Assembly (NCBI GenBank): GCA_018417955.1 | Contig: JACTVC010000006.1 | Location: 868,001-932,000 of the forward strand | Length of the DNA: 64,000 nucleotides | Source: Laccaria trichodermophora | Lineage: Eukaryota > Basidiomycota > Agaricomycetes > Agaricales > Hydnangiaceae | Reading direction: 5' to 3' | Shown here: in pieces, positions 57,191 to 64,000 of the stretch | Numbering within the stretch: the stretch's first letter is position 1 | Layout: every line of letters starts with the position of its first letter | Translations under genes and position numbers: made by a program | The notes under the pieces: generated by a model | What the model was told of the DNA's origin: nothing | What the model saw: only the letters and a program-made list of their open reading frames with translations | Databases searched by the model: none

Positions 57191-57694
57191 GCTCTGGGTA
57201 TTTCACTGTTTTCAAAATAGCCAGGAAATGAGAGCTAAAAATAGGAATGGTGTATTGGATGTCAGGTACTGCTTTCAGGGTCTACAGTATATATAAAAAA
57301 GAGGAAATATGATTGGATATGACCAAAAAGTGGAGAAATCAAGCTAAGAATGACAATACAACTAGGGGTCCATGCAATGGGTTTTTGGTGTAGTGGTCAC
57401 ATGACCAATTTCCTAAAATGGTCAAAAAATCCAAAGTTGTAGCCCTGCTTTGTAGCTTCCAGAATCTGTTTGAATTATGTTCTAAAGTTTACCTGTTGTG
57501 GAGATATGAGGTAAAAGATTTTTCTTACCACCGCGTTTTTTTTTGTTTTTTGCATTTTTCTCCATGAAAACATCAGCAAACAACATGATTTCAACACATT
57601 TAGAAAACTAATAGATAGGGCTACAATAGTTGTATTGTGGGAAAATTGACCCCAAAAGGAAGGTATATACCCTAAATGGGAAATTAACTCTGAT

Positions 57695-57965
57695 TGACTA
57701 CAAAATGTACTAATGGACTAGAAAATATAACAAAAGACTACAAAAGTCAGACATAGACTACAAAATTTACTGATGTCTGCCTTTTTCAGTACAAAAGTGT
57801 GTAGTGTCCGCTTTTTTCACTACAAAAGTTTGTAATGTCCGCTTTTTGAGACTACAAAAGTGTGTAGTGTCCGCTTTTTTCACTACAAAAGTTTGTACTG
57901 TCTATTGAGACTACAAAAGTTTGTAATGTCCGCTTTTTTCACTACAAAAGTTTGTAGTCTGCTTT
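57695..57965. repeat. ~31-bp ACTACAAAAGT array, left arm of the foldback
   Basis: Repeated ACTACAAAAGT(T/G)TGTA(G/A)TGTCCGCTTTTT units; ACTACAAAAGTTTGTAGT is itself nearly palindromic, so each unit can also form a small hairpin. Confidence 0.85.
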
Positions 57966-58559
57966 TCTGACATTGAGTTTGTTTGAAGTGTTCTTGACTA
58001 TGTAAAGGACCATGGGCACATGGTTGAAGGACTGAGTTCAGTTGACTTTTTGCCATTGTTGCATGTACACATTTGCTGTCATGTCATGTCTATGACATTA
58101 GTGGAGACTGTAATTTCTCTTCAGATAGGAAGTGGCTATCCTATCTTTTACCTTCAGACTTTGAGCCACTGCCTTACATCTGCCTAGGTTCAATAAGTGT
58201 CATTAGTGTTTTTTCAGTCTTCCTAAAGCATGAGCTAGTATGACTGTTCAGTCATTCACTCTAGCCAGTCTTGCCTGCAAATTGTCTTGACAGTACCACC
58301 AGTGAATGATCAAAGGCTGTCTATGATATTCATTCAGGATTCAGATACAACACAATCTACCATTTGGTGAATACACTTCAAAGAACAACATGTGAAGAGA
58401 ACAGTAGCCACTAATGTGAAAAGACAGTATATGATAGCAAATGTGTACATCCAACAATGGCAAACAGTCAACTGAACTCAGTCCTTCAACCATGCCCATG
58501 GTCCTTTACATAGTCAAGAACACTTCAAACAAACTCAATGTCAGAAAAGCAGACAACAA

Positions 58560-58920
58560 ACTTTTGTAGTGAAAAAAGCGGACATTACAAATTTTTGTAG
58601 TCTCAATGGACAGTACAAACTTTTGTAGTGGAAAAAGCAGACACTACACACTTTTGTAGTTTCAAAAAGCAGACATTACAAACTTTTGTAGTGAAAAAAG
58701 TGGACACTACACACTTTTGTAGTCTCAAAAAGCGGACATTACAAACTTTTGTAGTCTCAAAAAGTGGACATTACAAACTTTTGTAGTGAAAAAAGCGGAC
58801 ACTACACACTTTTGTAGTGAAAAAGGCAGACATCAGTAAATTTTGTAGTCTATGTCTGACTTTTGTAGTCTTTTGTTATGTTTTCTAGTCCATTAGTACA
58901 TTTTGTAGTCAGTCAGAGTT
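58560..58920. repeat. ~31-bp array, right arm of the foldback
   Basis: Inverted counterpart of 57695-57965, with about two more units (AAACTTTTGTAGTGAAAAAAGCGGACA). Confidence 0.85.
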
Positions 58921-59399
58921 AATTTCCCATTTAGGGTATATGCCTTGGGGTCAACTTTCCCACAATACAACTATTGTAGCCCCATCTATTAGTTTTCTAA
59001 ATGTGTTGAAATCATGTTGTTTGGTGGTGTTTTCATGGAGAAAAATGCAAAAAACAAAAAAAAAAAGCGGTGGTAAGAAAAATCTTTTACCTCACATCTC
59101 CACAACAGGTAAACTTTAGAACATAATTCAAACAGATTCTGGAAGCTACAAAGCAGGGCTACAACTTTGGATTTTTGACCATTTTAAGAAATTGGTCATG
59201 TGACCACTCTACCAGAGACCCATTGCATGGACCCCTAGTTGTATTGTCATTCTTATCTTGATTTCTCCACTTTTTGGTCATATCCAATCATATTTCCTCT
59301 TTTATATATATACTGTAGACCCTGAAAGCAGTACCTGACATCCTATACACCATTCCTATTTTTAGCTCTCATTTCCTGGCTATTTTTAGAACAGTGAAA

Positions 59400-60010
59400 T
59401 ACCCAGAGCTACATTTGAAAAATCACAATGAAATATCCAGGGTTACATTTAAAAAATCGCAATAAAATATCCAAGGATAGATTAAAAAAATCACAATGAA
59501 ATATCTGGGGTTACATTTGAAAAATCACAATGAAATGCCCAAGGATAGATTTGAAAAAAAGCCATGAAATGCCCAGGGATACATTTAAAAAACTGCAATG
59601 AAATGCTCAGGGATACATTTGAAAAATAGCAATGAAATGTCCAGGAGTACATTTGAAAAATCACAATGAAATGCCCAGGGATACATTTGAAAAATCGTAA
59701 TGAAATATCAAGGGATACATTTAAAAAACTGCAATGAAATGCTCAGGGATACATTTGAAAAATAGCAGTGAAATATCCAGGAATACATTTGAAAAGTCAC
59801 AATGAAATATCAAGGGATACATTTAGAAAATCGCAATGAAATGCCCAAGGATAGATTTGAAAAATAGCAATGAAATGCCCAGGGATACATTTGAAAAATC
59901 ATAATGAAATGCCCAGAAATACATTTGAAAAATCGCAATGAAATATCCAGGGATACATTTAGAAAATCGCAATGAAATGCCCAGGGATACAGATACCAGG
60001 TATCTATTGC
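59400..60010. repeat. 34-bp tandem array, right arm of the foldback
   Basis: Inverted counterpart of 56640-57190: about 17 copies of GAAATGCCCA, GGGATACATTTGAAAAATCG in 34-bp periodicity with more point differences than the left array. Confidence 0.9.
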
Positions 60011-60230
60011 AAAATCGCAATGAAATATCAATGAAATGATCATTGAGATGGCTGGACAGACTTATGAAATGCCCATAGAGAATTTCTCATGTTTTATCAG
60101 AAATCCCAGGCAATTTAATGATTGAAAGGCTTAGGCTCATGTATTGAAATGCCTTTCATAAAAATCTCAGTGTTATAGATTTGGGTCTCTAGGCTTAAGC
60201 CTGGGTTATATGATAGAAAGTGGTAGCCAC

Positions 60231-61035
60231 TAGTGGCTGGTCTTCTACAAAGGGAGTAAGCAATGCAACAAGAACAAGCAAAGAAGAGAGAGGGAGAAGA
60301 GCACTATGCAGTACCATCTTTTGTGTGTTGGACTAGATTGTGGTATCAATGACTAGGTTTGTGACCCATGCAAGAGCATAGAAAAAAGCAGAGGAAGAGG
60401 TGGCAAATGATTAATGAAGGTGCACAGTGTAGATAAGGTTGCAGCTGACATGATGCCCAAATGACACCCAAAACATGGTACCTATTTATAGACGTTACCT
60501 GTATATGGTAATAATCACTGTAGCGCGCCTACAGGTGCAAAGCCCACTATGGCATTTACACAGAAAGTGACTGTTTTTTTTTCTTTTCTTAAAAAGTGAT
60601 TCTGGGATCCTTTGTTGGCTGCTTGTCGCCGAACCGCTTGTGTGGTTCACTCCTCACAGCCAACGTCCCTCGAGAGCTGCAACCACTGTAGCAGGCCTAC
60701 AGGTGCGCCATGGCAATTAGATTAAAAAGAAATGAATTTTTCAAAAGCAATTTTTGCGATTGTTCTTGTGCAGTTCACCAATGTCCAACGTTGACATCTC
60801 CTTTTTCTGGCTGGACCATATGACAAAAGCAATGCAGATGTACAAACAGACGTAAAGTATTCCACCATGGGAGGCTGGCCCAGGACGATGATGAAAGCAG
60901 AATCCAAACATGTGCAAGAGAGCTACAAACAACCATAACGTTTCCCACGGTAGAGCCCTTGAGAGCTGCAGGCTAAGACCCACTACTTATGTAGTGGGAA
61001 TTTATTCACACGCTAGTTAGTTAGTCCCACCATAC
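60231..61035. other. Intergenic stretch with two small palindromes
   Basis: No gene recognised. CACTGTAGCGCGCCTACAGGTGC near 60511 and CACTGTAGCAGGCCTACAGGTGC near 60684 are a repeated near-palindrome. CCCACTAC-TTAT-GTAGTGGG at about 60979-60998 is a clean short hairpin. A TATTTATAGAC box lies near 60482. These may be ends of decayed elements. Confidence 0.5.
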
Positions 61036-61573
61036 ACCTTGAACAAGGGATGATCAGGCAGTTGAGCGGAGCCTTTGACAAATCCCCAGACAAATTAATC
61101 ATTTTTTAACCTTTTGTGTGATTACGACAAACTGTTGAGGCAATTTTAATTTTGACAGTTGGTCTGCCTATTGTTCAAAGAGGGCAAATGAATGTAAACC
61201 ATTAGAGGTTGCTAATTTATAAATGTATCATCAGATGTGTCCACAGGACAAAATGATGTTAAGAATTAAAATCTGCACAGTGGACAGATTTCAGGAACAA
61301 TTTAATTGTTCACTTCGGCACTAGGCAAAATTTTTATTTTGAGCAACGTTTTGCCTTGGGAATGTAGTTTCAGACAAATTTATACAATAAGCAGAACAAT
61401 TGTTTTTTATTCTGTCAGCGCCTTTGGACAATAGACAAACACGCCACCAAAATTCAACTTGTCCAATGAATTTGTCCTAATTACATAAAAGGTTAAAAAA
61501 TGATTAATTTGTCCAGGAATTTTTCAAAGGCTTCGCTTAACTGCCCGATCGTCCCTTGTTTGAGGTGATAGTG
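61036..61573. mobile_element. MITE-like element with ~90-bp inverted ends
   Basis: CACCTTGAACAAGGGATGAT ... GACAAATTAATCATTTTTTAACCTTTTGTG on the left is repeated inverted on the right (61475-61573) with scattered changes. The ~360-bp interior has no coding potential. The outer boundary and target duplication cannot be fixed by eye. It lies about 250 bp upstream of Argonaute 2. Confidence 0.78.
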
Positions 61574-61739
61574 GCCTTACAAAAAAAATCAGCATGATAT
61601 ATTAAATTAAAATTGTGTACCCCCCTTGTGTGACTAACACTTTTTTTTTCAGTCTCCAACGGGAAATGTACATAATGGCACGTAGCGATGGGCGCTCAAT
61701 TCAACAACAACTCGGACGGACCCGATGGGCGCCTTTGTG

Positions 61740-61820
61740 ACGTTATGTAAAAGGACAGCACTTCAAACCTTCCTCAGCTCACCACGTACACTCGAATTCA
61801 TTCACTAGCAACTGACAACC
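61740..61820 (+). promoter_or_regulatory. Argonaute 2 proximal promoter
   Basis: Matches the stretch before Argonaute 1 (AAAAGGACA, TTCAAACCTTCC, CAGCTCA) at a similar distance from the start codon. Confidence 0.55.
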
Positions 61821-64000
61821 ATGAGCGACAGAGGTCAACGAGGCCGAGGACAAAACCGTGGCGGACGAGGTGGCTCAGGAGGCCCACGTGGAAGAGGGGG
61901 CGGTGCTGAAGGTCAAGGAAGTGGTAGGTCAACACCAAGTGAGAGAGGAGGGGGCCGGGGCGGTCCAGGTTTTGACAGAGGCCGAGGTCGAGGATTCGAC
62001 AGAGGTCGCGGCGAAGGTGGACCAGGTGGCGCTCGTGGTGGGTTTTCGGGATCCACGATATATGCAGAGAATACTCCTGCTAAGCTTCCTGACCGGCTGG
62101 CGGACAATAGCCAAGAGAAATTGATCGCAAGCTTCAAGTCTTTAAAAGTCCAGCCTGACCGCCCGCTGCGTCCAGGCTACGGAACGCTTGGAAAACCTAT
62201 TACCCTCCGCGCGAATTTTTTTCCCATGCGCGTTCCAAAGGGGCCCATATATGACTATACCGTTGAAATCACGCCGAAGACCAATATCAACAGGCTCAAA
62301 AGTCGTATCTTTGAACTCTTGGAGTTGAGCCCTTTATGCCAACCACATCTCCCATACATTGCCCACGACCGCAGTCAGAGGCTTGTCTCCGGGCGTAAAC
62401 TGCCTCAACCTCTTGATATTCAAGTTCCATTTTTTGACGACACCGAGTCGGGGCCAAGCGCCAACGCAAAGGTTTACAACGTTTCAATCAAATTTTCTCG
62501 CGAGATAGACACACAGCAGCTAAACCGGTGTGTTGGAAGCCTTATCTACGCTCGTCAGTCCTGATTCTCTTCTCAGCTATCTGGATGGTCGAGGTGAAAG
62601 CCGGGACTACGACACACTTCCACTTATTTCCGCACTCAACCTCGTTTTGCAGCAACATGCTAGTAGGCAAGGTGTACGTGTCGGCAAGAATCGGTACTTT
62701 TTCCCAACCGCCGACAAGGTTTCCCTGGGGGCTGGCGTGGAGGGCTGGCAAGGCTTCTTCATGTCTGTACGACCGTCATTCAAACAGCTTATGGTCAACG
62801 TGTAAGCTCCTCCTCCCCGCTGAAAATAGTTTCGCTTATTCTCCAACGTAGGAACGTTTGCATGACAGCTTTCATCCAACCTGGCAACCTTGCCGATCGG
62901 TTATTCGACTTCAACCACTCATCTGGTGCAATGCCGACTTTACCCAAACAGATGGTGAAGAGTATCAAAGTGAAAACGAAGCATTTGGGTCACAGGAAAC
63001 CTCTCAAAGCCATAGGGACCACGTCGGCTCGCAACACTTATTTTGATTGCGATCAATTTGGGGGCAAAATTTCAGTGGAACAATACTTTTTAAAGGGTAA
63101 GCCATGACCACAACGTATTCAACTATCTCTATTAACTTTTCTGCTGTAGCGTATAACAGAAAACTCCGCTATCCAGTCGAGTTACCCGTCGTTGATATTG
63201 GAGGTAACAAAAAGGTCTGGGTTCCCGCAGAGATGTGCGATATCGAACCCGGAAACGCCTATCGGGGGAAGCTCAACGAGAAGGAAACCGCGCAAATGAT
63301 CAGGTACGCGTGCAATCCGCCTCGTGTGAACGCGGAGGCCATCGTTGGCAAGGGACTACCCACTCTGGGTGTATTTCCGCCGCAAGGGCCCCTTGCTGGG
63401 TTTGATGTTTCCATAGATCCTACAATGGCCGTGGTCCCAGGCAGAGAACTTTACCCCCCCAAACTAACGTATAAAGTTGGTCGAGCAGACGTCAAGAATG
63501 GCAGCTGGAATATCCTTGATGTTAAATTTCAGCAAGGGGCTACTATCACGTCGTGGTGGGTTATGGTGGTTAGAGATGGACGTAACATGCTTTCAGGCCC
63601 GAAGGACCCGAGGCTCATGGGCTTGGTTCAGGGATTTGCCACGAAGCTCAAGAATAGCGGCGTGAACATTCCAACTGGACTTCCCCGTCTCATTCCTCCC
63701 CCAACTTTACCTCCTCCACATTCTGACCCTTCTAGGACATTGGGGCTGCGGAATATAAAGTCAACTTTAGAAGGAGAATTAAAAACGCAGAAGAAACCAA
63801 GTTTTGTTCTTGTTTTATTGGAAAACCGAGACAATTATATTTATCCCGGAATCAAAGTACGCATTGACACCTTTACTCATTACCTTTCAAAAGATCTGAC
63901 TATTTGATCTAGCGAATTTGTGATGTAGAGCTTGGAATCCATACAGTCCACATGCAACTAGGGAAAGCCCTGACCGACGAACGCAAGCAAGATCAATACT
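61821..64000 (+). CDS. Argonaute (QDE2-like), copy 2, truncated by the window end
   Basis: Exons 61821-62527, 62577-62801, 62852-63096, 63150-63856 and 63913 onward correspond one to one with copy 1; exons 2 and 3 have exactly the same lengths (225 and 245 nt) and the phases are the same. The RGG start is shorter than in copy 1, with only a few FDRGRG units. N, PAZ and MID regions are present: RLKSRIFELLELSPLCQPHL, GFFMSVRPSFKQLMVNV, LGHRKPLKAIG, RADVKNGSWNIL, RDNYIYPGIK, then CDVELGIHTVHMQLGKAL at the window end. The PIWI catalytic part lies outside the window, so activity cannot be judged. No stop or frameshift is seen so far. Confidence 0.92.

Larger units (their letters stand above)
56407..60230. 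repeat. Giant foldback: inverted repeat with 1.7-1.8-kb arms
   Basis: The left arm (56407 to about 58132) and right arm (about 58393-60230) are inverted copies. Outer ends share GTGGCTACCACTTT; a 60-base block at 56521-56580 differs from the complement of 60061-60120 at one position. Inner ends share ATGTACACATTTGCT and GACATTAGTGG. The unpaired centre is about 260 bp. Differences are mainly in copy number and small indels of internal repeats. The outer ~115 bp of each arm contain the end of the gag-like frame, so the structure includes retroelement sequence. A transcript would fold into a hairpin of more than 1.6 kb. Confidence 0.93.

Noticed and set aside
56640..60010. CRISPR-like regular array
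   Set aside because: The units are contiguous tandem repeats without unique spacers, in a eukaryotic genome.

Overview
The window is nuclear DNA from a basidiomycete fungus, most likely a mushroom-forming agaricomycete. The evidence is: genes packed with short GT-AG introns (about 45-70 bp) whose phases can be followed exon by exon; a KDZ transposase with its CxC2 cysteine cluster; a fungal TET/JBP-type dioxygenase; a DUF6533-like membrane protein; NTF2/SigF-like proteins; 'MKRGFL' SET proteins; F-box/LRR families; and two QDE2-like Argonautes. All names rest on motif recognition by eye; no database search was possible.

Layout. 0-2.1 kb: a short tandem repeat, a five-exon gene with an RNase H1 N-terminal (viroplasmin-like) domain (+), and a convergent unrecognised gene (-). 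2.1-3.65 kb: satellite-like DNA (three diverged ~185-bp units, a GTTCACG cluster, a pyrimidine-rich minisatellite). 3.7-9.9 kb: an apparently intact TET/JBP dioxygenase followed on the same strand by a KDZ transposase with a single-base frameshift. 10.2-19.6 kb: a segmental array of three F-box/LRR genes, one intact and two broken, with the relic of a divergent gene between them. 19.8-22 kb: a decayed membrane-protein gene (-). 22.3-31.2 kb: a minus-strand array in which NTF2/SigF-like exons alternate with four SET-domain genes (one truncated, two open, one with a frameshift near its N-terminus), plus an REase-like fragment. 31.8-39.3 kb: four plus-strand genes with open reading frames, namely p47/Shp1, a fourth F-box/LRR paralogue, a membrane protein and a long disordered protein.

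39.7-64 kb is the most unusual part. Two Argonaute genes in the same orientation, with matching exon lengths and related promoters, are separated by about 18 kb filled by mobile DNA: a 454-bp TA-flanked inverted-repeat element, an 806-bp hAT-like element with a perfect 8-bp target duplication, a 1.6-kb pogo/Fot1-like element, a Crinkler-type NTPase pseudogene split by a 3,876-bp non-autonomous LTR element (319-bp LTRs that look identical, 5-bp target duplication), a second probable LTR with a gag-like ORF, a giant foldback (arms ~1.7-1.8 kb, loop ~260 bp) built from 31- and 34-bp tandem repeats, and another inverted-repeat element. The second Argonaute runs off the window end.

How the parts may fit together (inference): several genes belong to chromatin or nucleic-acid control (TET/JBP, SET proteins, Argonautes, RNase H N-domain, REase-like), and they sit among the transposons such systems act on. 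The foldback between the Argonautes would give long hairpin RNA if transcribed. Functional linkage is not shown by sequence alone.
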